The notes under the pieces were generated by a model. The model did not search any database. It was not told the DNA's origin and saw nothing but the letters and a program-made list of their open reading frames with translations. Of a DNA stretch of 35,266 nucleotides, positions 1 through 7,340 are shown piece after piece; position 1 is the first letter of the stretch; every line of letters starts with the position of its first letter. The position numbers and the translations under genes are program-made. The stretch lies in contig BQJA01000030.1 of the NCBI GenBank assembly GCA_021604405.1, forward strand, positions 1 through 35,266, given 5' to 3'. Source of the DNA: Nitrosomonas sp. Lineage in GTDB: Bacteria; Pseudomonadota; Gammaproteobacteria; Burkholderiales; Nitrosomonadaceae.

Positions 1-1124
1 CTGAAGCGCCAAGCGATGTATCGGCGCCGCCGCAGGTAGCAGTTATTACGGTGACTGCCCGTACCGTTCCGGATGAACCTGAATTTATCGGGCAAACAGA
101 GGCTTTTCGTCCGGTAGAAATTCGTTCGCAGATATCCGGAATAATCACAGAAGTCTATTACCTAGAAGGCCGAAACGTAAAAAAAGGTGACAAGTTATAC
201 CTGATTGATCCTGTACCGTTCAATGCAGTTTATCAGGCAATGAAAGCAAAAGTGGCCCAGCAAAAGGCGCGGCTGGTTCAGGTCAAACAACACCTGGCGC
301 GCGTGCGACCGCTACTGGAAAAACAAGCCGTGAGCCAAAAAGATGTCGATGACGCAGTCGCGGAGGTGTTAAGCGCGGAAGCAGCTTTGGAAGCCGCACA
401 GAATGATTTGGTCAAGGCCAAATTCGATCTGGACAATACATTGATTTATGCACCCGTAAAAGGGCGAATTGGCCGCAGCAATTATTATGAGGGCCATTTG
501 ATTTCTGCACAGACGACTCTTTTGACCACGATAGACCAGTTGGACCCTATGTATGTCACTGTCAATGTACCTGAAAGCTACCTGCTCCGCCGCCGCCGCG
601 AACTTGCCGAAGAGAAGGTGCAGCGTCCGGATATTTTTCAACTGCATGGCGTGATGACTTTTTCAGATGGCAGCGTCTATCCAGAAGAAGGCGTGCTGGA
701 TTTTGCGGCCGTCACCCTGAGTCCCGAGACAGGTACGTTACAAGGGCGTTTCAAATTTCCTAATCCAGAAGGAGATTATTCGCCGGGTCAGTCTTATTTT
801 TATCCCGGTCAATTCGTCAAAATCCGTGTCAAAGGTATTGTTCGACCCAATGCGATTCTGATTCCCCAACGCGCCGTGCATCAAAGTCCCGCGGGTTCTT
901 TTGTTTATGTCATCAATGAAGAAGACATAGCAGAATTTCGTCCGGTTAAGGCCAGCACTTGGTATGACAATGACTGGCTAATAGAAAGCGGCCTTCACCC
1001 GGGAGAACGGGTGATGGTGGAAGGTTTTCATCGAATTCAGCCAGGAGTTCAAGTAAGCGTTATTGCGAACCAGGATGAAAAAACGACCGCTTCGGATAAT
1101 AATTCCTCGCGGGAAACACCATGA
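1..1124 (+). CDS. RND efflux periplasmic adaptor (membrane fusion protein), 5' partial
   Basis: This is the periplasmic adaptor of a tripartite RND efflux pump (AcrA/MexA family), which links the inner-membrane pump to an outer-membrane channel. The frame is open to the left edge of the window. A GTG at 51 is therefore only an internal valine, and the true start with its signal or lipoprotein peptide lies upstream. Visible parts, in order, are a first lipoyl half with QISGIITEVYYLEGRNVKKG, an alpha-hairpin rich in Ala, Lys and Gln (about 235-430 bp), a second lipoyl half with TLIYAPVKGRIGR, then the beta-barrel and membrane-proximal domains (PGQFVKIRVKG, AILIPQRAV). The stop overlaps the next start as ATGA at 1121-1124, so the two genes are translationally coupled. 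The substrate cannot be told from sequence. Confidence 0.93.
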   Translation, partial: EAPSDVSAPPQVAVITVTARTVPDEPEFIGQTEAFRPVEIRSQISGIITEVYYLEGRNVKKGDKLYLIDPVPFNAVYQAMKAKVAQQKARLVQVKQHLARVRPLLEKQAVSQKDVDDAVAEVLSAEAALEAAQNDLVKAKFDLDNTLIYAPVKGRIGRSNYYEGHLISAQTTLLTTIDQLDPMYVTVNVPESYLLRRRRELAEEKVQRPDIFQLHGVMTFSDGSVYPEEGVLDFAAVTLSPETGTLQGRFKFPNPEGDYSPGQSYFYPGQFVKIRVKGIVRPNAILIPQRAVHQSPAGSFVYVINEEDIAEFRPVKASTWYDNDWLIESGLHPGERVMVEGFHRIQPGVQVSVIANQDEKTTASDNNSSRETP

Positions 1125-4100
1125 CCCCGCACTTTTTTATTAACCGGCCCATTTTTGCCTCGGTTCTGTCCATTCTGATCGTAGTTGTCGGCCTGGTCTC
1201 GCTGCAAAGCCTTCCAATCGCGCAATTTCCACAAATTACGCCGCCGATGGTGCAAATTGAAGCGGACTATCCCGGCGCCAGCGCGGAAGTTGTCGCCGAA
1301 GCGGTGGCACGACCGATCGAGGTGCAATTACCGGGCATCGACAATCTGCTTTACTACGAATCAACCAGCACGAATGATGGGCATATGACCATGCGGCTCA
1401 CATTCGAAATCGGGACCGATGTTGACATCGCGCAGGTTCAAACGCAAAACCGGCAACGTCTTGCCGAACCCCAATTGCCGGATGAAGTGGTTCGGCAAGG
1501 TATTACCGTTAAAAAAATGTCCCCGGATTTGCTGGCGGTGATTGCATTAAGTTCAACCGATCCCAGACATGATCCGGTTTTTCTTTCGAATTATGCACTG
1601 ATTCAAGTGCTCGACAATATCAAACGGCTCCCGGGCGTTGGCGACGCGATTATCTTTGGCGCGCAAAATTATGCCATGCGGCTCATTCTCGATCCCGTGC
1701 GCATGGCGCAACTGAATATTACACCGACTGAAATTGCTGCTGTTGTACGTGAACAAAACCGTGACTTTCCAGCGGGGAGAATTGGCCGGGAACCGACGCC
1801 CAAAGACACAGAGCTAACGATTCCTGTGATAACGCATGGCCGAATGAGCGAAGTCAAGGAATTCGAGGATATGATTGTCCGGGCTAATCCCGATGGCTCC
1901 ATGATTCGGATGCGCGACGTCGCCCGGGTGGAACTGGGCGCCCAATCCTATGACCTTGAGGGGCGGTGGAATGGGAAACCCAATACCTTTATGTTGACCT
2001 TCCTCTCTCCCGGGGCCAATGCACTCGATACCGTTAAGCTGATACGCCAGGAAATGGAGCGACTGGCTGACGGTTTTCCGGCCGGCGCATCGTATGATAT
2101 TCCCTATGACACCACCAAATTTATTGAGGTTTCTATCAATGAGGTGGTAAAAACGCTTGCCGAAGCCAGTTTGCTGGTTATTTTGGTGGTTTTTCTTTTT
2201 TTACAGAGCTGGCGGGCAACCCTCATTCCAGCCGCCGCTGTGCCTATTTCGCTAATCGGCACTTTGGCGGGCATGGAAGCGCTTGGTTTTTCAATTAATA
2301 CGTTAACCCTTTTTGGTATGGTGCTGGCCATCGGCATCGTTGTAGATGATGCGATTATTGTCGTGGAGAATGTTGAACGGCATATCACCAAAGAGGGATT
2401 ATCGCCCAAAAACGCCGCCATCAAAGCTATGACGGAAGTAACCGGCGCAGTGATTGCAAGTGTCTTGGTACTGGCCGCTGTATTTGTACCAGTCACTTTT
2501 CTAGGGGGGATAACTGGAGAATTGTATAAGCAATTTGCGATTACGATCGCACTGTCTGTCGCAATTTCCGGATTTGTGGCGTTGACATTGAGTCCTGCGC
2601 TTTGCGCGCTGGTTCTCAAACCCGGTCATAGCAAGCCCCGCGGATTCTGGAAAATCTTTAACCGCATGTTTGATTGGGTGCAAGTTCGGTTTGTTGGCTC
2701 TGTCGGCATCGTCCTTAAACGATCTGTGATTGCTTTGGCCATTTTTGGCTTACTGTTAGTTGTCATTTTTTGGCTGTTCAAAACCATACCTGGCGGTTTT
2801 CTTCCAGAAGAAGATCAAGGTTATTTTATTACGGTCGTACAACTGCCCGAAGGCGCCTCCAAAGCCAGGACAATAAAAGTTTTAGAAAAAATCGAGGATT
2901 ATTTTCTCTCAAACCCTGCGGTCCATTCAACGGATGCATTGGCCGGACAAAATTTTGTATTTAATACCCGGGGAACCAATCAAGCCACGATGTTTGTGCC
3001 GCTTCACCATTGGAATGAACGAAAAAATGAAAGTGAACAAGTCCCGGGACTTATTGGCGCGGCATTCGAGGAATTTGCCAAAATCCCTGAGGCGTTGATC
3101 CTGGCTTTTAACGCGCCTTCTATCCCGGGTCTCGGCTCCACAGGCGGCTTCTCACTGCAAGTGCAGGATCCCAGCGGCGGTGATTTTGCTGAGTTTGCTG
3201 ATGCTGCTCAGGAATTTGCGGCCAAAGCAACGGAACATCCGGCAATTGCCGCTGCCAGTACAAATTTTCGTGTCAGTGCGCCCCGGCTCTTTGCTCAGGT
3301 AGACCGGGAACGGGCGAAGGCATTGGGTGTACCTATTTCTGAGATTTTTGATACCATGCAAGCGTATTTCGGAAATCTGTATATCAATGATTTTGTGAAA
3401 TTCGGCCGCGTCTATCGGGTACAAACTGAAGCTTTGCCGGAATATCGATCCAATCCCGAAGACATCAGTAAGCTTTATGTACGCGCTCAGAATGGCACTG
3501 AGCAGACGATGATTCCTCTGAATTCCGTAGTTTCCACCGAATTCAGCAGCAGCCCGGATCCAGTTACGCATTTTAATGGGTTTAATACTGCCCTTGTGCT
3601 GGGTGGCGCCGCACCGGGTTATAGTTCAGGACAGGCTTTGCAAGCACTTGAACAGATAGCGAACGAGGTGCTTATTCCCCGCGATTATGCAATCGATTGG
3701 AGCGGAATTTCTTTCCAGGAGAAAAAAGCCAGCGGACAATCGGCGCTGGTTTTTGCCTTTGCACTACTGATGGTATTTTTGGTGCTGGCCGCCCTGTACG
3801 AAAGCTGGTCTGTACCGTTTGCAGTCATTTTTGCGATCCCTTTTGGAGTATTCGGTGCCTTGTTAGCGATATGGACCCAGGAGCTGACCAATGATATTTA
3901 CTTTCAAATCGGGTTGATAACGTTAATCGGTCTGGCGGCAAAAAATGCCATCCTGATTGTCGAATTCGCCAACCAACGCTACGCTGCCGGTGCATCATTG
4001 ACGGATGCGGCACTCGAAGCGACCCGACTTCGTTTTCGGCCGATCATTATGACATCAATGGCCTTTATTCTGGGTGTACTGCCGCTTGTTTTGGCATCCG

Positions 4101-4234
4101 GCGCGGGGGCCGCCAGCCGTCATTCTATCGGAACGGGCGTATTCGGCGGTATGCTGGCCGCCACTTTTCTGGCCATTCTTTTCGTGCCGTTGTTTTTCGT
4201 AATAATTGGTAAGTTATCACGTAAAGCAAGATAG
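1121..4234 (+). CDS. RND efflux pump, inner-membrane permease (HAE1/AcrB-like)
   Basis: This is the proton-driven inner-membrane component of a hydrophobe/amphiphile RND exporter, related to AcrB/MexB and 1037 residues long as usual for the family. It starts with the typical cytoplasmic end MTPHFFINRP and a first membrane helix, followed by a large periplasmic loop, then the helix block around residues 340-560. A second periplasmic loop and a second helix block complete the two-fold repeat. The proton-relay residues are present: Asp409 and Asp410 in GIVVDDAIIVVENV, and Lys941 in GLAAKNAILIVEF, matching AcrB Asp407, Asp408 and Lys940. The gene overlaps the adaptor stop by 4 nt. No outer-membrane factor gene follows within the window, so the pump either borrows a TolC-like channel or has one upstream. 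Substrate range is unknown. Confidence 0.96.
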   Translation: MTPHFFINRPIFASVLSILIVVVGLVSLQSLPIAQFPQITPPMVQIEADYPGASAEVVAEAVARPIEVQLPGIDNLLYYESTSTNDGHMTMRLTFEIGTDVDIAQVQTQNRQRLAEPQLPDEVVRQGITVKKMSPDLLAVIALSSTDPRHDPVFLSNYALIQVLDNIKRLPGVGDAIIFGAQNYAMRLILDPVRMAQLNITPTEIAAVVREQNRDFPAGRIGREPTPKDTELTIPVITHGRMSEVKEFEDMIVRANPDGSMIRMRDVARVELGAQSYDLEGRWNGKPNTFMLTFLSPGANALDTVKLIRQEMERLADGFPAGASYDIPYDTTKFIEVSINEVVKTLAEASLLVILVVFLFLQSWRATLIPAAAVPISLIGTLAGMEALGFSINTLTLFGMVLAIGIVVDDAIIVVENVERHITKEGLSPKNAAIKAMTEVTGAVIASVLVLAAVFVPVTFLGGITGELYKQFAITIALSVAISGFVALTLSPALCALVLKPGHSKPRGFWKIFNRMFDWVQVRFVGSVGIVLKRSVIALAIFGLLLVVIFWLFKTIPGGFLPEEDQGYFITVVQLPEGASKARTIKVLEKIEDYFLSNPAVHSTDALAGQNFVFNTRGTNQATMFVPLHHWNERKNESEQVPGLIGAAFEEFAKIPEALILAFNAPSIPGLGSTGGFSLQVQDPSGGDFAEFADAAQEFAAKATEHPAIAAASTNFRVSAPRLFAQVDRERAKALGVPISEIFDTMQAYFGNLYINDFVKFGRVYRVQTEALPEYRSNPEDISKLYVRAQNGTEQTMIPLNSVVSTEFSSSPDPVTHFNGFNTALVLGGAAPGYSSGQALQALEQIANEVLIPRDYAIDWSGISFQEKKASGQSALVFAFALLMVFLVLAALYESWSVPFAVIFAIPFGVFGALLAIWTQELTNDIYFQIGLITLIGLAAKNAILIVEFANQRYAAGASLTDAALEATRLRFRPIIMTSMAFILGVLPLVLASGAGAASRHSIGTGVFGGMLAATFLAILFVPLFFVIIGKLSRKAR

Positions 4235-4433
4235 CTTAAATTAATCGAGTATATGGCTACAGGACAACAAACCGGTTGAAACCGGCATCAGCATGACTGG
4301 CGGACAATGAATCTGAAATGTTAGTTACACAAGAAAAACTACAGGATAACGTTCTTATTGTTTGAAGTATCTGCGCCGATCTCCCATGTAGATTGGCACT
4401 CATCTGGAAATTTGGTAAACCAGGAGTCAAACC

Positions 4434-5330
4434 ATGTCAAAATCTTATCCGTTGTTGTTAGCCGTTGCTTTTCTGCTGATTTTTTATGGTCAGAAAGCTC
4501 CTGCCGAAGCCAGCGGCCCTGACTATTTTCAATTAAAAGCAGATAAAGCCATCAATTTATATGAAGAAAGCGATCTTAATGCAAAAGTTATAGGCATTAT
4601 TCCAGCTAATACGACGGGCCTGAAAAATCTGGGATGTACGGGTTTTGTTACATATGAGGAATGGCGCAAAATGCGTGCGGAAGAACAAGCAATCGCAAAA
4701 GAAAAGGTCTGGTGCAAAATTTCATACAAAGACCAAATGGGCTGGATTCAGAATATTTATCTTGGCGAGAATGGCAAGCCATCCTCGCCCACATTCGATT
4801 GTAAAAAAGCAAAAGGTGAAATTGAAGCGCTTATTTGCAACAATCCAGAACTCATTAATCTGGACCACCAATTGGCCGATACTTATCAGCAGGTGCTGGC
4901 AAAAGCATCGTCATTAGACACCCAGCCTGATAAAGCCGTAAAAAACCTAAAAGCCCTACAGCGCGGCTGGATTAAAGGACGCAATGAATGCTGGAAGGAA
5001 TTAGAAGAAAAGAAATCTTGTGTGCAATCGCAGTACGCGCGCAGAATCGCCTATCTGCAAACTCAGTGGGTATTAGTACCGCCATCGAAAACGGTACGAT
5101 TTGAGTGTGAAAACAAGGGAGAGGAATTTTTTGCCGCATTCTTTGTCACGCAGACAATACCCAGCGTAGCAGTCGAATACGGTGATCGCCGTGAAATTTT
5201 TGTATCGTCTCCGGCAGCAAGTGGCGCAAAATACACCGGTGATTTTGGGCGTTCCCTATGGATTAAGGGTGACCAGGCAACATTAGTCTGGGACCCAGCG
5301 CAACCTGAAAAATCATGCCATACCCATTAA
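4434..5330 (+). CDS. Exported SH3-like / LprI / MliC domain protein, putative lysozyme inhibitor
   Basis: This is a 298-residue secreted protein with an apparent signal peptide (hydrophobic residues about 6-18, then QKAPAEASG). Residues about 30-110 look like a bacterial SH3 domain (INLYEESDLNAKVIGIIPAN, then MGWIQNIYL). Residues about 121-212 match the LprI/DUF1311 type: FDCKKAKGEIEALICNNPEL, LDHQLADTYQQVL, QRGWIKGRNECW, with cysteines at 123, 135, 186 and 196. Residues about 222-296 match the MliC/PliC C-type lysozyme inhibitor fold: SGAKYTGDFGRSLWIKGDQA, with Ser263 and Lys278 where MliC has its lysozyme-contacting Ser and Lys, and Cys225/Cys295 as a likely disulfide. Each half belongs to a family with lysozyme-inhibitor members, so a role in protecting periplasmic peptidoglycan is inferred. 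The start is set by AGGAG at 4422-4426, 7 nt before the ATG. It appears monocistronic. Confidence 0.82.
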   Translation: MSKSYPLLLAVAFLLIFYGQKAPAEASGPDYFQLKADKAINLYEESDLNAKVIGIIPANTTGLKNLGCTGFVTYEEWRKMRAEEQAIAKEKVWCKISYKDQMGWIQNIYLGENGKPSSPTFDCKKAKGEIEALICNNPELINLDHQLADTYQQVLAKASSLDTQPDKAVKNLKALQRGWIKGRNECWKELEEKKSCVQSQYARRIAYLQTQWVLVPPSKTVRFECENKGEEFFAAFFVTQTIPSVAVEYGDRREIFVSSPAASGAKYTGDFGRSLWIKGDQATLVWDPAQPEKSCHTH

Positions 5331-5658
5331 TAAATTAATCGCGAAAATACGCCTGTATATCACATAATCCAGCTACTAAACGACCAAGAACACGGCTTTT
5401 TCTTTCCAAAAAGTCAGTTTAACCATAAAATGCACGTGGATATATTCCATAAAAACACTGCTGATTGATAAATTAAATTGGGTTGAACAGGATTCCGCCC
5501 CAAATTTAGCGGATAATTAAATAGACATAAGAAAATGATAACATGGGGATAAAAGCTGAATTCTTGGTCAATCCGCAATAGTATATCGGGTTATTCGCTC
5601 AAGCTTTTTTTCTATCACTAGTGGTTATCAAATTTCGTCCACGCTTTGGAGAATTAGT
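5331..5658. other. Intergenic region without recognised genes (328 bp)
   Basis: This is AT-rich sequence between the putative lysozyme inhibitor and the exported hydrolase. No ORF of useful size, tRNA or strong hairpin with a T-run was found on either strand. The last bases hold the ribosome binding site of the next gene (GGAG at 5647-5650). A promoter for the hydrolase gene probably lies here, but I could not pick out a convincing -35/-10 pair. Confidence 0.6.
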
Positions 5659-7176
5659 ATGCGAGCCACGATATTATGCTTAATACTGACCATGTTTTCA
5701 GGCATTACGTCAGCTATTGAGCCCACTGTACAGATACTTGATGATTGCTATATCGAAGTTGCCCCACTCGAAGGAATTGATTTCGATTGCGGCCGCCTTG
5801 TCGTTCCCGAATTTCATGAAACCGATAATGGCCGCGCCGGATCAATTCCATTTATACGTTTCAAGTCGCCAGGCGGTAGTTCCGCTGCACCTTTGTTCAA
5901 AACGCATGGTGGACCCGGCGGTTCGGAATTGCAGTTCGTTACAAGCCAAATTCATATGGAATTGCATAAGCCTATATTACAAGCACGTGATGTGGTGCTT
6001 TTCAATCAACGCGGTTCAATGTTTGCCGAACCCTGGTTGACATGTACAGAAGAAAATGCCAGTGCAAGACAAGCCATTATCACAGATCAACTGCATTCCA
6101 CTGAGCGAAGAACAGCGCTCAATGCAGCCATTCAAGCCTGTTATGACCGCTTTACCACTCATGGTATTGATTTCGATGCCTTCAACAGCTTACAGATTGC
6201 CGCCGACGTCAATGCGCTGCGAGTAGCTTTGGGCTATGACACGATTTTCTTTCATGGCTCATCGTATGGCACCATACTCGCGCAACATATGATACGCGAG
6301 TATCCCGAGACCCTGGAAGGCGTCATCCTCGATGGTTCATTAGGACTTGAAGAACAATCTTCCTGGGTCGAGAAAAATATTGTTATACGTACAGAATTTT
6401 GGGATTTAGTTTTTGCCGAATGTACGACTATTTCAGGATGCGCTGACAGCTTTCCAGATTTATCTGCAGATTTTGAAACGCTGGTAACACGATATGCGAC
6501 ACAACCGTTTATTCTGGATTATGGCGATATTCAAATTGCCGTTGATGATTTGCGCCTTATCGAGAAACTGCAAAGCTGGGCAACGACGGCAGGCAGTCTG
6601 CGAGCTGAGCAAGTCCCACTCATCATTAACAGCCTGGCTAATTCTCAGGATACGGCTTTTATCACTACCATTATGAAAGCGCTTTTCCCGCTGGACTCTT
6701 TTAGAGATCTAGGCGATGGACCGTCAGCGGCGATGGCGCATTATGCAATAACCTGCTCTGAAGATCCGGTTACTGGACTGGACAATGTATTCAATGACGG
6801 GTTATTCCCGGCATACGCTGTTTCGTCAGGATTAGATGACGCAGCGAATTATGATTTTGCCTGCCCATTGTTGAAGGTACCCGCGTTGCCCGAAGCAGCT
6901 CGCGCAAATGTGTCCACTGAGATTCCCGTTTTATTTATGAACGGACAATTGGATAACGCAACTGTACCGTCTTGGAATCACAATTTAATGGATTTTTATG
7001 GTCATGAATTTGCTTTTACGTTCCCGCTAAGCCACCATGTCCAGTACTATAAATTACCAACTCAACCTTGTGGCGCAATGGTTTTGACGCAATTTATTAA
7101 TGCGCCGACAATCGAACCCGATGGCAGTTGCATCAGCAGCTTACCAATGGAATACGAATATGTTCTTCCACAATAA
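5659..7176 (+). CDS. Exported alpha/beta hydrolase, TAP-like (peptidase S33 type)
   Basis: This is a 505-residue alpha/beta hydrolase with an N-terminal signal peptide (MRATILCLILTMFSGITSA), so it is probably periplasmic or secreted. The family includes tripeptidyl and prolyl aminopeptidases. Visible motifs are the oxyanion-hole HGGPGGS, the nucleophile elbow GSSYG with Ser202, and an acid/base pair in the C-terminal TAP-like part: Asp432 (MNGQLDN) and a histidine of the PLSHHVQ segment (His459 or His460). Cysteines are scattered (for example ECTTISGCADSF), compatible with disulfides in an oxidising compartment. The start is supported by GGAG 8 nt upstream and by the signal peptide. The next gene converges on it. 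The substrate is unknown; peptidase and esterase activity are both possible. Confidence 0.85.
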   Translation: MRATILCLILTMFSGITSAIEPTVQILDDCYIEVAPLEGIDFDCGRLVVPEFHETDNGRAGSIPFIRFKSPGGSSAAPLFKTHGGPGGSELQFVTSQIHMELHKPILQARDVVLFNQRGSMFAEPWLTCTEENASARQAIITDQLHSTERRTALNAAIQACYDRFTTHGIDFDAFNSLQIAADVNALRVALGYDTIFFHGSSYGTILAQHMIREYPETLEGVILDGSLGLEEQSSWVEKNIVIRTEFWDLVFAECTTISGCADSFPDLSADFETLVTRYATQPFILDYGDIQIAVDDLRLIEKLQSWATTAGSLRAEQVPLIINSLANSQDTAFITTIMKALFPLDSFRDLGDGPSAAMAHYAITCSEDPVTGLDNVFNDGLFPAYAVSSGLDDAANYDFACPLLKVPALPEAARANVSTEIPVLFMNGQLDNATVPSWNHNLMDFYGHEFAFTFPLSHHVQYYKLPTQPCGAMVLTQFINAPTIEPDGSCISSLPMEYEYVLPQ

Positions 7177-7202
7177 ATATTGCGGCTAGCTTGTGCTACG
7201 GT

Positions 7203-7223
7203 GGTGGGATATCACATCCCACC
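7203..7223. terminator. Stem-loop between convergent genes, possible terminator
   Basis: An 8-bp perfect stem (GGTGGGAT / ATCCCACC) with a 5-nt loop lies between the hydrolase stop and the ppc stop, which converge. There is no T-run directly after it on the plus strand, and the T-run on the minus strand is on the wrong side. It is therefore not a classical intrinsic terminator, but its position suggests a role in 3' end formation. Confidence 0.4.
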
Positions 7224-7340
7224 CCAAAAACGGTATTGATTTTCAAGCATCATTTCAAAACAACTAAAAAATTTAATAACTGGCTATAATTTTAAAGCAA
7301 TACCTGAACCCAACACACAAGAACACGACAGCGATTAAAT

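Noticed and set aside
2104..2619. 171-codon minus-strand frame
   Set aside because: It is antisense to the well-conserved RND permease helices and has low-complexity Ser/Thr/Ala composition, typical of a shadow frame.
3152..3571. 139-codon minus-strand frame
   Set aside because: It is antisense to the second periplasmic domain of the RND permease and shows no protein-family features.
4272..4285. Short CCGG/CCGG stem after the RND operon
   Set aside because: Only 4 to 6 bp of pairing with no T-run; too weak to call a terminator.
5331..5658. Hidden small gene or RNA
   Set aside because: Only very short frames and no stable structured RNA pattern were visible.
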